Below are positions 1 through 9,096 of a stretch of 64,000 bases of DNA, piece by piece. The stretch lies in assembly GCA_951812665.1 (NCBI GenBank), contig CATOST010000023.1, positions 124,001-188,000 on the forward strand. Reading direction: 5' to 3'. The stretch's first letter is position 1. The number at the start of each line of letters is the position of its first letter. The notes beneath the pieces are model-generated. The model was not told where the DNA came from. It made no database searches and saw only the letters and a list, made by a program, of their open reading frames with translations. The position numbers and the translations under genes are program-made. The DNA comes from an uncultured Acidobacteriota bacterium. Lineage in GTDB: Bacteria; Acidobacteriota; UBA6911; RPQK01; JAJDTT01.

Positions 1-2
1 GG

Positions 3-554
3 GTCAACTTCTCGGGCCGGAGCCCGGTCAACCGGGAGGCTTGGCGCCAGGATCCGGCGTTGGGTGGAGGCGGTCCCTACATGGATATGGGGACCCATGC
101 CGTCGACCTGTTGCGCTTCTTCCTGGGGGACGTGATCGAGGTCGCCGCCTTCACCGATGTCCTGGCCGGCGACTATGCGGTGGAGGATACGGCCAGCTCG
201 ATCCTGCGCATGAGCAACGGCGCCCAGGCCGTCGTCACCTCCCACTGGAGCAGCGGTGACCCGGACGAGGACCGCACGTCCCTGATCGAGATCCTGGGAA
301 CGGAGGGAATCCTTCAGACTTCGCCGTTGCATGAGAAGTTTTCCCGGGGAAGATTGTTGTTGGCCACCCGCCAGGGTGAAGAGAGTTTCGAGTTCGAAGA
401 GAGTACCCATGTTCGGGTGCTCAGCGAGTTCGCGGCGGCTCTGGCCGAGGGCCGCGATCCGGCCATCACCATCCAAGACGGACTGGCCGCTCAGCGGGTC
501 GTGGAGTCGGTCTATGCCTCGTCCCGGAGTGGCCGGGCCGTCCGGCTGAATTAG
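3..554 (+). CDS. Gfo/Idh/MocA-family oxidoreductase, 3' part
   Basis: C-terminal 183 residues of an NAD(P)-dependent oxidoreductase; the frame is open to the left edge of the window, so the Rossmann domain lies outside. The stretch GGGGPYMDMGTHAVDLLRFF is the usual start of the GFO/IDH/MocA C-terminal alpha/beta domain (Gly-rich turn followed by the conserved D..H). Substrate unknown; the family acts on sugars, inositols and related polyols. It is followed 25 bases later by a second oxidoreductase of the same superfamily on the same strand, so the two are probably co-transcribed. Confidence 0.85.
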   Translation, partial: VNFSGRSPVNREAWRQDPALGGGGPYMDMGTHAVDLLRFFLGDVIEVAAFTDVLAGDYAVEDTASSILRMSNGAQAVVTSHWSSGDPDEDRTSLIEILGTEGILQTSPLHEKFSRGRLLLATRQGEESFEFEESTHVRVLSEFAAALAEGRDPAITIQDGLAAQRVVESVYASSRSGRAVRLN

Positions 555-579
555 AGGATACTCAGAGGAGATTTTCGTC

Positions 580-1626
580 ATGTCCGAAGACATCCGCGTC
601 GGCATCATCACCAAGCACCGGGGACCCCACCTGAGCTACTACATGAGGTCGTTCGCAATTTGCCAGGGAGTGAAGCAGGTGGCCATCGCCGACTCCACGG
701 GACGTCATTTCGAAGACGCCGGGGAGATCCTCAAGGGACCCTATCCCAACCTCAAGACCTACCGGAACTACCGGAGAATGCTCTCCGCCGAGAAGCCGCA
801 ACTGGTGCTGGTGACCATGGAGGCGCACCTGGCGCCCCGGCGGATCCAGGCTGCTCTGGAGTCGGGCGCGCACGTCGTGTGCGAGAAGCCGTCCTGTGTC
901 CGGGTCGAGGACTTCCAGAAGTTGGCCGATCTGGCGACGTCCAAGAACCTGTGCCTGATGCTGGCCATGGCCAATCGGTTCGCTCCTCCGGTCCAGAAGG
1001 CCAAGGAACTGGTCCAGGCCGGAAAGCTGGGGAAGCTCTTCAGCGCCGACGTCTACATGGTGGCGGATCAGACTCGATTGACCCGGCCCAGGACCCAGAA
1101 TTCCTGGGTTTCCAAGAAGGCCCTTTCCGGCGGCGGTCACCTGATCTGGCTGGGGATCCACTGGCTCGACCTGGTCCAGTACATCACCGGGGATCGCGTC
1201 CACAAGGTGGGCGGCTTCACCAGCAACGTGGGGGGGCAGCCGGTGGACATCGAAGATGCCGCGGTGCTCAGCCTTCTTTACCAGAGCGGCATGGTGGGCA
1301 CCATGCACTCGGGCTACTATCTGGACCGCGGATACCACAGCCACGTGGCGATTTGGGGCGAGAAGGGCTGGCTTCGATTCGATCTGACCGCTCAACAGCC
1401 GCTGGAATGGCAGTCGACCCTCGAGGGGATGCCTCAGGGGATCCAGACTTTCTCGTACAGCCGGGGGACGAATTTCTACCTGGGAATCATTCAGGCCGCG
1501 GTGGATTGTGCACGGGGTGCGGGGGATTCGGGCAAGAGCGCCGATGAGAGCCTGAGCGTTCTCAAGACCATCTTCGGCCTCTACCGGGCGGCGGAGACGG
1601 GAAGGACCCAGACTTTGGGTTCATAG
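580..1626 (+). CDS. Gfo/Idh/MocA-family oxidoreductase, cytoplasmic paralogue
   Basis: A 348-residue protein of the GFO/IDH/MocA superfamily. The conserved EKP motif is at residues 102-104, and the C-terminal domain carries a characteristic LIWLGIHWLDLVQY stretch. The first beta strand reads VGIITKHRGPH rather than the classical GxGxxG dinucleotide loop. It is clearly paralogous to the Tat-signal protein at 54123-55238 on the minus strand: both share the unusual N-terminal motif and the IHxLDLVQYxTGDR block. This copy has no signal peptide. The start ATG is preceded by AGAGGAG at good spacing. Substrate unknown. Likely co-transcribed with the partial oxidoreductase upstream. Confidence 0.88.
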   Translation: MSEDIRVGIITKHRGPHLSYYMRSFAICQGVKQVAIADSTGRHFEDAGEILKGPYPNLKTYRNYRRMLSAEKPQLVLVTMEAHLAPRRIQAALESGAHVVCEKPSCVRVEDFQKLADLATSKNLCLMLAMANRFAPPVQKAKELVQAGKLGKLFSADVYMVADQTRLTRPRTQNSWVSKKALSGGGHLIWLGIHWLDLVQYITGDRVHKVGGFTSNVGGQPVDIEDAAVLSLLYQSGMVGTMHSGYYLDRGYHSHVAIWGEKGWLRFDLTAQQPLEWQSTLEGMPQGIQTFSYSRGTNFYLGIIQAAVDCARGAGDSGKSADESLSVLKTIFGLYRAAETGRTQTLGS

Positions 1627-1721
1627 CCGGTACGATTCCCGCGTCGGGCGCCCCGGCGACCCCGGATGCCGACCCATGATCCCGGAGACTCCGCTCGGTT
1701 CATTTTGACGGAGAGCGAACC

Positions 1722-2258
1722 ATGGGTGGAATGATTCGAACGGCGGTCAAGGGTGCTTTGGCGGGTGGACTCGTCCTTTTCGTCTGGGGGGTCATCTACT
1801 GGATGGCACTTCCCTGGCACCAAGCGGTATTCGGACAATTCCAGGACGAGGACGCAGTTGCTTCGGTCCTGACGCAGAATGCTCCCCAGTCGGGTATCTA
1901 CGTTTATCCAGGCGGTCGGGACGAAGAAGCCATTGAGAAGATGGCGCGGGGTCCCATCGCCTTCGTCGTGTTCCGAGATGCGGGAATGGCGTCGATGGTC
2001 CGGCCCCTGTTGACTCAATTGGGCATCCAGGTTCTGGCTGCGTTCCTCATTTCCCTGCTCCTGGCCAGGGTCGGAGATACCAGCTACTGGGGACGGGTCG
2101 GATTCGTGGTCCTCCTGCTCTTGACGGCGGGCGTTCTGTGCCATCTCCCCAATTGGAACTGGTGGCATTTCTCCACGGGGTACATCCTCACGGTCTTCGT
2201 CGACTTGCTCGCCGGTGGATTTCTGGCAGCTCTGGTTATGGCCCGCATCATCCGATAA
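1722..2258 (+). CDS. Hypothetical inner-membrane protein, four predicted TM helices
   Basis: A 178-residue hydrophobic protein not recognised as a named family. Visible membrane segments are about residues 9-30, 95-116, 122-142 and 149-175. Between the first and second is a roughly 60-residue polar region containing SGIYVYPGGRDEEAIEKMARGP, probably on the outside face. The ATG at 1722 follows GGAGAGCG. Its stop is 7 bases before the TPR gene that follows, so the two are probably in one transcript. The function cannot be told from the sequence. Confidence 0.7.
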   Translation: MGGMIRTAVKGALAGGLVLFVWGVIYWMALPWHQAVFGQFQDEDAVASVLTQNAPQSGIYVYPGGRDEEAIEKMARGPIAFVVFRDAGMASMVRPLLTQLGIQVLAAFLISLLLARVGDTSYWGRVGFVVLLLLTAGVLCHLPNWNWWHFSTGYILTVFVDLLAGGFLAALVMARIIR

Positions 2259-2265
2259 GGGTTTT

Positions 2266-3312
2266 ATGGCTCCTGCCCTGGTCGTGCTGATTCTCTTGGG
2301 TCTGGTCCCCTCAGCGTTGCTGGCGTCATCCCCGAAGACTCCTCGCAAGGGGCCTTACGAGCTCCGGGGCCGAATCGTGCTGCCGGACGGTGGATCCTTT
2401 CGTGGAACCTCCCCGTTGGTGATCCTGGAGGCGGTGCAGTTTCCCCTTCGGCGAAAGGTCCACGCCGGATGGGATGGAAAGTTCCGGGTCAAGAAGCTGC
2501 CCCAGTCCTCCTACAAGATGGCGATTCTGGTACCGGGTCGGGGCGAGATGAAACGTACCGTGGACATCGGGCCCACCTTTGCCGACAAAAAGGGACGAAT
2601 CGAGGCCACTTTCGTGTTCGAACCCACCGCGTTGGCCGAGCCCATGGCCACGGTCACGGCGACCCGGCTGGCGGTGGACTCCAAGGCTGTGAAGGCATAC
2701 CGAAAGGCATTGAAGAAACTGGAGAAAGGGGAGTCGGCCGAGGCGATCAAGGAGTTGGAGAAGGCGGTCGAGATCGATTCCAGGTATGCGGAGGCCTGGA
2801 ATCGCCTGGGGACCATCGCCTACGTCTCCCGGGATTTCCCTCGGGCGGAGTATTGTTTCCGCCAAGCCCTCAAGCATGCCCCGGAATCCTATCCTCCGAT
2901 GGTCAATCTGGGCGCGGCGCTGCTGTCCCTGAATCAGCCGACGAAGGCACTGGCCATGAACCTTCGAGCCGTTCGGATGAGGGAGAAGGATCCTCTGGCC
3001 CATTCCCAGTTGGGCAGTAGCTACTATCACCTGGGGCGTCACGGCGCGGCGGTCAAACATCTCAAGCGGGCGAAACAACTGGCTCCCCGGCACCATTCCG
3101 GTCCCCAGTTGATCCTGGCCGATATTTACTGGTACCGGAAGCAGTACGCCGCGACCGCTCAAGAGCTGGCCGAGTTCCTCCACTATCATCCGGATTGGCC
3201 GGACTCCGACCGATTGAAAGGCATTCTGCGGCGGGCTCGGGCACTTGCGGCCAAGCCGGCGCCAGCCGGCGGCAGGGAACGGGAAGCCACAGCAGGGGAG
3301 ACCCAGCCATGA
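2266..3312 (+). CDS. Secreted TPR protein with N-terminal carboxypeptidase-regulatory-like domain
   Basis: A 348-residue protein. The ATG at 2266 is chosen because it begins a signal peptide ([20 protein letters not shown]) and leaves a 7-base gap from the preceding stop; the frame is open upstream to 2215. After the signal comes a beta-rich segment (about residues 25-130, [13 protein letters not shown] and following) resembling carboxypeptidase-regulatory or transthyretin-like folds. Then come four or so TPR units from about residue 145 ([23 protein letters not shown] and repeats). The architecture matches the product of 12992-14014. Probably a periplasmic or surface scaffolding protein. The last codon overlaps the next gene by ATGA. 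Confidence 0.8.
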   Translation: MAPALVVLILLGLVPSALLASSPKTPRKGPYELRGRIVLPDGGSFRGTSPLVILEAVQFPLRRKVHAGWDGKFRVKKLPQSSYKMAILVPGRGEMKRTVDIGPTFADKKGRIEATFVFEPTALAEPMATVTATRLAVDSKAVKAYRKALKKLEKGESAEAIKELEKAVEIDSRYAEAWNRLGTIAYVSRDFPRAEYCFRQALKHAPESYPPMVNLGAALLSLNQPTKALAMNLRAVRMREKDPLAHSQLGSSYYHLGRHGAAVKHLKRAKQLAPRHHSGPQLILADIYWYRKQYAATAQELAEFLHYHPDWPDSDRLKGILRRARALAAKPAPAGGREREATAGETQP

Positions 3313-4502
3313 GGGGCATCACGATGCTGGGGACCGGTCTCATCGGTGGGTTCTACACGCAGGCGCTGCAGCGAAGAGGCCGGGAACAGGTCCTGGCGGT
3401 CTATTCCCGAACTTCGCAGCGGGCGCGGGACTTCGCGCGCCAGTGGGACATTCCCCGATGGTCCGCAGACCTGGAGGAAGCCATCGGCGATTCCCAGACC
3501 GAGGTGGTGGTGGTCGGGCTTCCCAATGACCTGCACCGGAAAGCGGTGGAGCTGGCGGCCCGTGCGGGCAAAGCGGTCCTGTGCACCAAGCCCCTGGCTC
3601 GGACCGGCGCCGAAGCCCGGCGGATGCTGGAGACGGTGGAGCAGGCGGGCGTCTTCGCCGGATATCTGGAAGATCTGGTCTACACGCCCAAGACGTTGAA
3701 GGCACTGGAAACGGTGAGGTCGGGCGCCCTGGGCCGGATTCTCTGGGTCCGTTCCCGGGAGGCTCATTCGGGTCCGCACAGCGCCTGGTTCTGGGATCGT
3801 GCCCAAGCCGGCGGTGGCGCCATCGTCGATCTGGGCTGCCACTGCATCGAGATCATCCGCAGTTTCGTGGGCAAGGAGGTCTACCCCAGGGAGGTCCTGT
3901 GTTGGGCCGACACCCTGGCTCATCCGGTGGAGAGCGAGGACAACTCGGTGACGCTCATCCGGTTCGACGGCGGGGCGCTGGGACAGTTCGAGGTGAGCTG
4001 GACCTTTCGAGGGGGAATGGACCTGAGAGACGAGGTTTCGGGAACCGAGGGGACCATCTGGCTCAATCACTTCCTGAGAACCGGGTTCGAGGTCTACTCC
4101 TCGAAGGGTGGATCCGGCTACGTGGCGGAAAAGGCGGAGGCCGAGGCGGGGTGGACCTTTCCGGTAGGCGACGAGGTGGAGGAGCTGGGATTCGGCCGCA
4201 TGTTCGACGACATGTTCCGGTCCATGGAGGCCGGGAAATCCCCGCGGGAGACCTTTTATGACGGCTACGTGGTCAACGCGGTCATCGACGCCTGCTACCG
4301 CTCCGCCCAGTCCAAACGCTGGGAGCCCGTCGATCCGGATCCCTGGCGCGGAAGTCTTGAGGCCCCGTCGACCGGCGCGGCGGCCGAGACGTTCGGAGGG
4401 AATCTCGTTGTCAAGCGGGAGCGAATGCCGGACGGACGCCTGAAGCTCATCCTCAAGGATCCCGAATCGGGCCGGTTCAGCGAAAGATTCGAAGACGGTT
4501 GA
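3309..4502 (+). CDS. Gfo/Idh/MocA-family oxidoreductase
   Basis: A 397-residue NAD(P)-binding oxidoreductase. The start ATG at 3309 overlaps the stop of the TPR gene (ATGA), implying translational coupling, and it places the Rossmann loop [11 protein letters not shown] at the N-terminus as expected. The usual EKP motif reads TKP ([10 protein letters not shown], about residues 96-98), retaining the lysine. The C-terminal domain begins near [17 protein letters not shown]. No signal peptide. There is a roughly 40-residue C-terminal tail beyond the usual core ([18 protein letters not shown] and following). Substrate unknown; sugar or sugar-acid dehydrogenation is the family role. Confidence 0.88.
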   Translation: MRGITMLGTGLIGGFYTQALQRRGREQVLAVYSRTSQRARDFARQWDIPRWSADLEEAIGDSQTEVVVVGLPNDLHRKAVELAARAGKAVLCTKPLARTGAEARRMLETVEQAGVFAGYLEDLVYTPKTLKALETVRSGALGRILWVRSREAHSGPHSAWFWDRAQAGGGAIVDLGCHCIEIIRSFVGKEVYPREVLCWADTLAHPVESEDNSVTLIRFDGGALGQFEVSWTFRGGMDLRDEVSGTEGTIWLNHFLRTGFEVYSSKGGSGYVAEKAEAEAGWTFPVGDEVEELGFGRMFDDMFRSMEAGKSPRETFYDGYVVNAVIDACYRSAQSKRWEPVDPDPWRGSLEAPSTGAAAETFGGNLVVKRERMPDGRLKLILKDPESGRFSERFEDG

Positions 4503-4549
4503 CCCATATTTGTCCCCGCTGAGCCACATCCTTCGATTGGAACCGTCAG

Positions 4550-4578
4550 AGAGGGCACCTACAAGGGGTGCCCCTAGG
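4550..4578. repeat. Family R palindromic repeat, copy R1
   Basis: Arms GGGCACC (4553-4559) and GGTGCCC (4567-4573) flank TACAAGG; the right edge is CCTAGG. It lies between the convergent ends of the oxidoreductase at 3309-4502 and the SDR at 4598. One of five near-identical elements in the window (others at 31443, 36297, 41064 and 54068). It could act as a bidirectional terminator, but it has no T-tract. Confidence 0.85.
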
Positions 4579-4597
4579 GCCCGGCGGGGGGAATTCC

Positions 4598-5410
4598 TCA
4601 GTGCTCCATGACCATCCCGCCGTCGATGTTGATGGACTGGCCATGGATCCAGGAAGCCGCCTCGGTGCACAGGTAGGCGATGAACGCCGCCACTTCTTCC
4701 CGGGTCCCGGTGCGTCCGATGGGGTGCGACTCGCCCATCTTTTTCCACTGTTCTCCCCGGCCGAACCGGTCCATGCGTGACGTGTCGACGGCGGCGGGGC
4801 AGATGCAGTTGACGTTGACTCGGTGCGGCCCCAGCTCTTGCGCCAGCGACTGGGTCATGCCGACCTGGGCGAAATTGGCGGCGCAGTAGGCCAGGGCTTC
4901 GGCGGCTCCCCGTTTTCCGGCTGAGGAGGCCACGTTCACGATCTTTCCCCCGTCTCCCTGCCGGATCAGCGGCGGGATCACCGCCCGGGCGCAGAGGTAG
5001 GTGCCCCGGACCTTGACGTCCAGCACCTGCTGGAAGACGTCCGGGTCCAATTCGGCGGTGGCGACGCGGTCGCGGCCGATGGGCATGGCCGCGTTGTTGA
5101 TCAGGATGTCCACCCGGCCGAACTCCTCCAGGGTGCGGGTGACCATCCGGTCCACGTCCTCCACCCGGGTGACGTCGGCCACCAGGGAGAGGGCCTTTCT
5201 GCCCAGCTCCCGCACCCGCTCCACGGTGCTCTCCACATCCCTCCACCCCAGTTCCCGCTCATCGGGCGGAAAGGTTTCCGGGTCTCGGCCGGTACCGGTG
5301 ACCACGATGTCGGCCCCAAGGCGGGCCAGGGCCATGGCGGTTTCGAAACCGATGCTCCTGAGGCGGCCTGCTCCGGTGATGATGGCCACCTTGTCCTGCA
5401 ATTCGCCCAT
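4598..5410 (-). CDS. SDR-family oxidoreductase with Asn in place of the catalytic Lys
   Basis: A 270-residue short-chain dehydrogenase/reductase. N-terminal nucleotide-binding segment IITGAGRLRSIG, NNAAM motif near residue 95, and a C-terminal NIDGGMVMEH typical of classical SDRs. The active-site tyrosine is present in YCAANFA, but the residue four after it is Asn (codon AAT), so the YxxxK lysine is missing; Ser upstream is kept (NVASSAG). The start ATG at 5410 has AAGGGAG eight bases upstream; an in-frame GTG at 5416 sits only two bases from that site, so ATG is preferred. Either a reductase with altered catalysis or a non-catalytic binding protein. Confidence 0.85.
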   Translation of the reverse strand: MGELQDKVAIITGAGRLRSIGFETAMALARLGADIVVTGTGRDPETFPPDERELGWRDVESTVERVRELGRKALSLVADVTRVEDVDRMVTRTLEEFGRVDILINNAAMPIGRDRVATAELDPDVFQQVLDVKVRGTYLCARAVIPPLIRQGDGGKIVNVASSAGKRGAAEALAYCAANFAQVGMTQSLAQELGPHRVNVNCICPAAVDTSRMDRFGRGEQWKKMGESHPIGRTGTREEVAAFIAYLCTEAASWIHGQSINIDGGMVMEH

Positions 5411-5418
5411 CGACACGG

Positions 5419-5425
5419 CTCCCTT
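5419..5425 (-). promoter_or_regulatory. Ribosome binding site deciding the SDR start
   Basis: AAGGGAG on the minus strand, 8 bases before ATG 5410 but only 2 before the alternative GTG 5416. It supports the shorter protein. Confidence 0.6.
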
Positions 5426-5543
5426 CGCCAGATCTTCGATTCGTGCCGCACAGTCTACTACGGCGCCCGGTCCGCTTCGCCTCCAGCTTGCCGCAATCCC
5501 TCAAAGGACGTACTATTCCAGTCTAACCCGAGATCAATCGAGT

Positions 5544-5552
5544 AAAGGAGGG
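5544..5552 (+). promoter_or_regulatory. Strong ribosome binding site before a GTG start
   Basis: AAAGGAGGG ends five bases before GTG 5558. It fixes the start of the small exported protein that follows, for which there is no ATG at the right place. Confidence 0.75.
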
Positions 5553-5557
5553 ACGCC

Positions 5558-6055
5558 GTGAAGATTCGGTATTTGCCGGCAATCGCATTGTTTCTGGGGG
5601 TGTCCGCGACGCTTCTGTCCCACCCCCACCTCAACAAGATGGTGAAGGCCACGCTTCCCAACAAGGTCGAGGCCAGCATCGCGTACTACACCGTGCCGGC
5701 CAACATGGAGCACGTGAAAAAGGTCCAGGTCGGGGCTTTCGTCCCCAGCCGCGCCGTCCTCTCCCTCTCCGGCAGCACCGCTTCCGGGTCGACCACGATT
5801 CAGGCGGGAGACTACACCATCGGCGCTGTCAGGAACGCCGGCGATTGGACCCTGGCTCTCTATCCGGGCAAGCCGGCCCGCGGGATGGCGCCGGACAAAT
5901 CCAAAGTGATCCGTCTCGATTCCAGCTTCTCCGACTCGGAGGGCACAGCCCACCACGTCTCTTTTGACCTGGCGCCGGGCCATGGAAAGCTGGAAGGCAA
6001 GACGACGGTGATCTGGCACTTTGGGAACCTCTACGTCGCCGGAGCATTGCAATAG
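5558..6055 (+). CDS. Exported small protein, DUF2911-like
   Basis: A 165-residue protein starting at GTG with a near-perfect ribosome binding site. The N-terminus (KIRYLPAIALFLGVSATLLS) is a signal peptide. The mature part is beta-rich and contains QAGDYTIGAVRNAGDWTLAL, resembling the AGxYTLW..(x)W..I pattern of DUF2911 proteins. DUF2911 has no settled function. It diverges from the SDR upstream and precedes the isomerase gene by 81 bases. The family call rests on pattern resemblance only. Confidence 0.65.
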   Translation: MKIRYLPAIALFLGVSATLLSHPHLNKMVKATLPNKVEASIAYYTVPANMEHVKKVQVGAFVPSRAVLSLSGSTASGSTTIQAGDYTIGAVRNAGDWTLALYPGKPARGMAPDKSKVIRLDSSFSDSEGTAHHVSFDLAPGHGKLEGKTTVIWHFGNLYVAGALQ

Positions 6056-6136
6056 CCTTTCCTCGTGATCGTCGCGCGTGACGTGGCGGCAAGGCGCAGG
6101 CCGGATCGACGCAGTAAGGCCGCGGATGCTCCGGGC

Positions 6137-6961
6137 ATGATTCCCGGCATCGTGAGCAACTGCTGGCAGCGGCAGTTGGAATGGGGAACTGCGCTGGAGG
6201 ACCTGCTGAGCCAGGCGTTGGACCGAGGTTTCCGCGCCGTCGAATTGAGGCAGACTTGTCTGGGTTCGTTCGAGGAGCCGGAGGGCTTCGTGCCCAAGGT
6301 GTCGGCCCTCGGGCGCTTGGCGGACCGTTTTCGGTCAATCCGGTTTGATCTGGCTCTCGCTTTTCCGTTCCTGGGTCCGGGCGGAGTTGTCGAAGACTCC
6401 CTGTTCCAAATCGGAGTGGACGCCGCGCGGGCGCTATCGGGGCGCTTTCATCCCCACCTGCGGCTGGTCGACCTGGCGACGACCGGCGAATTGCTGCAGG
6501 GAAATGAACTGCGGGTTGCGCATCAGGTGGTCCGGCTCGCGGAACCGATGGCGGACGCCGGGGGCTGGCTCTCTCTGGAGCATTCCAGACAACCTTGGAC
6601 CCGCTTCACCCGAGTAATGAGCGAGGCACGCCGCCTTTTGGGAAGCCGTTCGGGCCATCTCCGCCTCTGCTACGATCCGGTCAATTTGCTGTTTGCCGCC
6701 GACCGTCCCGATCCGTCTCAAGTGGTCCGGGGTCTGGATGCATCCAGCTTGTCGATGGTCCACTTGAAGCAGTTCCAGGCTGGGGAGCTCCAGCCCTCGC
6801 TCGGGGACGGAGAGATCGATTGGAAGGCTCAGATCTCCGGTCTTGGACGGCATGGATACAATGGGCCCGCCCTGTTCGAGATCCGGCCGGACGATCAGAT
6901 CTGGAGGAACCTCGTCCGGAGTCAGGTCTACCTGGAGTCACTCGGTTTCCAATCTCGATAG
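6137..6961 (+). CDS. Sugar phosphate isomerase/epimerase-like TIM-barrel protein
   Basis: A 274-residue protein resembling the xylose-isomerase-like TIM barrel (AP endonuclease 2) superfamily. Visible features: MIPGIVSNCWQRQL at the start of the first strand, RAVELRQTCLG, LSLEHSR, LCYDPVNLLF (the metal-binding Asp region), MVHLKQF and ALFEIRPDD at the C-terminus. ATG 6137 is chosen over an upstream in-frame start at 6065 because the barrel begins immediately after it. Next gene starts 10 bases after its stop. Members isomerise or epimerise keto-sugars; substrate unknown here. Confidence 0.78.
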   Translation: MIPGIVSNCWQRQLEWGTALEDLLSQALDRGFRAVELRQTCLGSFEEPEGFVPKVSALGRLADRFRSIRFDLALAFPFLGPGGVVEDSLFQIGVDAARALSGRFHPHLRLVDLATTGELLQGNELRVAHQVVRLAEPMADAGGWLSLEHSRQPWTRFTRVMSEARRLLGSRSGHLRLCYDPVNLLFAADRPDPSQVVRGLDASSLSMVHLKQFQAGELQPSLGDGEIDWKAQISGLGRHGYNGPALFEIRPDDQIWRNLVRSQVYLESLGFQSR

Positions 6962-6971
6962 GAGGTCTCGA

Positions 6972-7970
6972 ATGAAAGGATCGGCCATCAAGAATGCGGG
7001 AGGCCTCCTTCTGAGCCTTGGCCTCTTGGCCGTGGGTGTGCACCTGGCTTGCCAGGGCGAGCCGGCGGCGGACCGATATCGACTGACGGCCGCGGACGTC
7101 GAGAGCTGGATGACGGAGCTGTCAAGCTGGGGCCGGTGGGGCGAGGAGGACGAGCTGGGAGCGGTGAACCTGATCACACCCGCCAAACGGCGGGAAGCGG
7201 CCCAATTGGTTCGCGAAGGAGTCTCCGTGTCCCTGGCCCGTAATGCCGAGATGACCGAGGCCGTCGACAATCCTTATCCCTTTGCTCAAGAGATGAAGAT
7301 GACGCCTCCCTTCGCCAGCGACGTCTTCTCCGTCCGCTATCACGGGTATGCACACACCCACATCGATGCCCTCTGTCACCTGATGCATGGGGGAAAGCTC
7401 TACAACGGGTTTCCGGAGACGGAAGTGACCGCCGCGGGGGCCAACAAGCTTTCGGTGCTGCAATTGAAGAACGGCATTTTCACCCGTGGAATTCTCATGG
7501 ACATTCCGAGGCTCAAGCAGGTGCCTTATCTGGACCCGGAGACGGCCATCTATCCTGACGATCTGGAGGCCTGGGAAGAGCAGGCCGGGGTTCGAGTGGC
7601 CAGTGGCGATGCGGTCTTCATCCGGACGGGCCGTTGGGCTCGGCGCGACGAAAAGGGGCCTTGGGACGTGGGCAAGAGCTCGGCCGGGCTTCACGCTTCC
7701 TGCGTCAAGTGGTTGAGGCAGCGGGACGTGGCCCTGGTGGGCAGCGATGCCGCGTCGGACGTCCTCCCGTCCCAGATCGAGGGCGCCGATCAGCCGGTTC
7801 ATCAGTTGCTGCTCGTGGCCATGGGAGTCCCCATCTTCGACAATTGCGACTTGGAGGCGCTGGGGAAGGAGGCCCGGAAACAGGGCCGCTGGGAGTTCCT
7901 GCTTACGGCAGCCCCGCTTCCGGTTCCGGGAGGGACCGGCTCCCCGTTGAATCCCATCGCGACTTTCTAG
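6972..7970 (+). CDS. Cyclase-family (kynurenine-formamidase-like) metal hydrolase, exported
   Basis: A 332-residue protein of the cyclase family (PF04199). The metal-binding motif is seen as YHGYAHTHIDALCHL, matching HxxTHxDxxxH. It has an N-terminal hydrophobic signal (GGLLLSLGLLAVGVHLACQG) whose Cys could be a weak lipoprotein site. ATG 6972 follows AGGAGGT. Members hydrolyse cyclic amides and esters such as N-formylkynurenine or isatin. It sits between an isomerase-like and an oxidoreductase gene with short gaps, suggesting a small catabolic operon. Substrate unknown. Confidence 0.85.
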   Translation: MKGSAIKNAGGLLLSLGLLAVGVHLACQGEPAADRYRLTAADVESWMTELSSWGRWGEEDELGAVNLITPAKRREAAQLVREGVSVSLARNAEMTEAVDNPYPFAQEMKMTPPFASDVFSVRYHGYAHTHIDALCHLMHGGKLYNGFPETEVTAAGANKLSVLQLKNGIFTRGILMDIPRLKQVPYLDPETAIYPDDLEAWEEQAGVRVASGDAVFIRTGRWARRDEKGPWDVGKSSAGLHASCVKWLRQRDVALVGSDAASDVLPSQIEGADQPVHQLLLVAMGVPIFDNCDLEALGKEARKQGRWEFLLTAAPLPVPGGTGSPLNPIATF

Positions 7971-8007
7971 GGAAGAGGGTTTTTCCCCGGCAGGTTTGGA
8001 GTTTGCC

Positions 8008-9054
8008 ATGCAGAGAGTGAGAGTAGGCTTGATCGGGGCCGGCTGGGTCGCGGTGAATCGCCATCTACCGGCGCTTCAGAAGATCCCGGAGACGGACCTG
8101 AACCTGATCTGGTCCCGCGACCGGGACAAGGCCCGGGATGTGGCCGGCCGTTTCGGAGTCCGCGAGACCGTAGCCCGGTGGCAGGACGTGATCCAATCGT
8201 CCGAGGTGGACGCGGTCGTCATAGCGACGCCTCCGGTCCTCCACCTGCCGGCGACGGTCGAAGCCCTGGAGGCGGGGAAACATGTCCTCTGCCAGGCTCG
8301 AATGGCCCGGAACCTGGATGAGGCCCGGAAAATGGCGGCGGCGGCCCAAGCGTCCCGGCTGGTGACGGCCCTGTATCCGCCTTTGCCCGGTCTCAAGGGC
8401 GACCGCGTCATGATCCGGCTTCTGCACGAAGAGGGATTCGTGGGGCGGATTCGTGAGGTCCGGATCACGGGAATGAGCGTGGACACCGATCCGGAGAGTT
8501 ACCGGAGTTACCGTTGGGACCCGCAGGTCTCGGGAATCAACACCATGACTCTGGGAATGTGGAACGAGGTGGCCAATCGATGGTTGGGGCCCACGGTCCG
8601 GGTGGCGGCCCTGGCTCGGTCTCACCGGCACGGCGGTTCCGAGCCAATGGGTGTGCCCGACTCGGTGGCGGTGGCGGCCCAATTGGAGTGCGGCGCCACC
8701 GCCAGTTACCACTTCTCCAACTGGGCCGCCGGATCTCCCGGGAGCCGGATTGAGATCTACGGTGACCGGGGAGCCCTCATCTACCGTCTTTTTGCCGAGC
8801 AGATTCAGGGGCTCACGGGAACGGACGAGGAGTTCAGCCCGGTTCCCATCCCCAGTGGGGAGCAGCGGGTGCAGGACACCGACTCCCAGTTCATTCGCGC
8901 CATCCTGGAAGGGACTCCGGTGGAGCCGTCCTTCCGGGAGGGACTGCTCTACATGGAATTCCTGGAAGCCGTGGCCCTGTCGTTGAAGACGGGCCGGTCG
9001 GTCTCACTGCCGCCCGAGCCGCGCATGGAGACGTGGGACCGGTTTCTGAACTAG
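8008..9054 (+). CDS. Gfo/Idh/MocA-family protein lacking the EKP lysine
   Basis: A 348-residue protein with a clear Rossmann loop (VGLIGAGWVAVNRHLP). The ATG at 8008 has GGAG six bases upstream; an in-frame TTG lies at 7996. Where the superfamily has EKP, this protein reads CQARMARN (about residues 94-101), so the conserved lysine is gone. The C-terminal domain lacks the usual D..H pair and shows INTMTLGMWNEVANRWLG instead. It may be a divergent oxidoreductase subfamily or non-catalytic. Last gene of the isomerase/cyclase run; it converges on the dehydrogenase at 9097. Confidence 0.85.
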   Translation: MQRVRVGLIGAGWVAVNRHLPALQKIPETDLNLIWSRDRDKARDVAGRFGVRETVARWQDVIQSSEVDAVVIATPPVLHLPATVEALEAGKHVLCQARMARNLDEARKMAAAAQASRLVTALYPPLPGLKGDRVMIRLLHEEGFVGRIREVRITGMSVDTDPESYRSYRWDPQVSGINTMTLGMWNEVANRWLGPTVRVAALARSHRHGGSEPMGVPDSVAVAAQLECGATASYHFSNWAAGSPGSRIEIYGDRGALIYRLFAEQIQGLTGTDEEFSPVPIPSGEQRVQDTDSQFIRAILEGTPVEPSFREGLLYMEFLEAVALSLKTGRSVSLPPEPRMETWDRFLN

Positions 9055-9096
9055 GAATCAGCAACCAGGAACGGGTCTGGAATTAGGGGCACTCTC

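Noticed and set aside
3186..5246. 686-codon minus-strand open frame across two genes
   Set aside because: Runs across the strands of the 3309 oxidoreductase and the SDR in a third phase, with low-complexity Gly/Arg/Pro composition.
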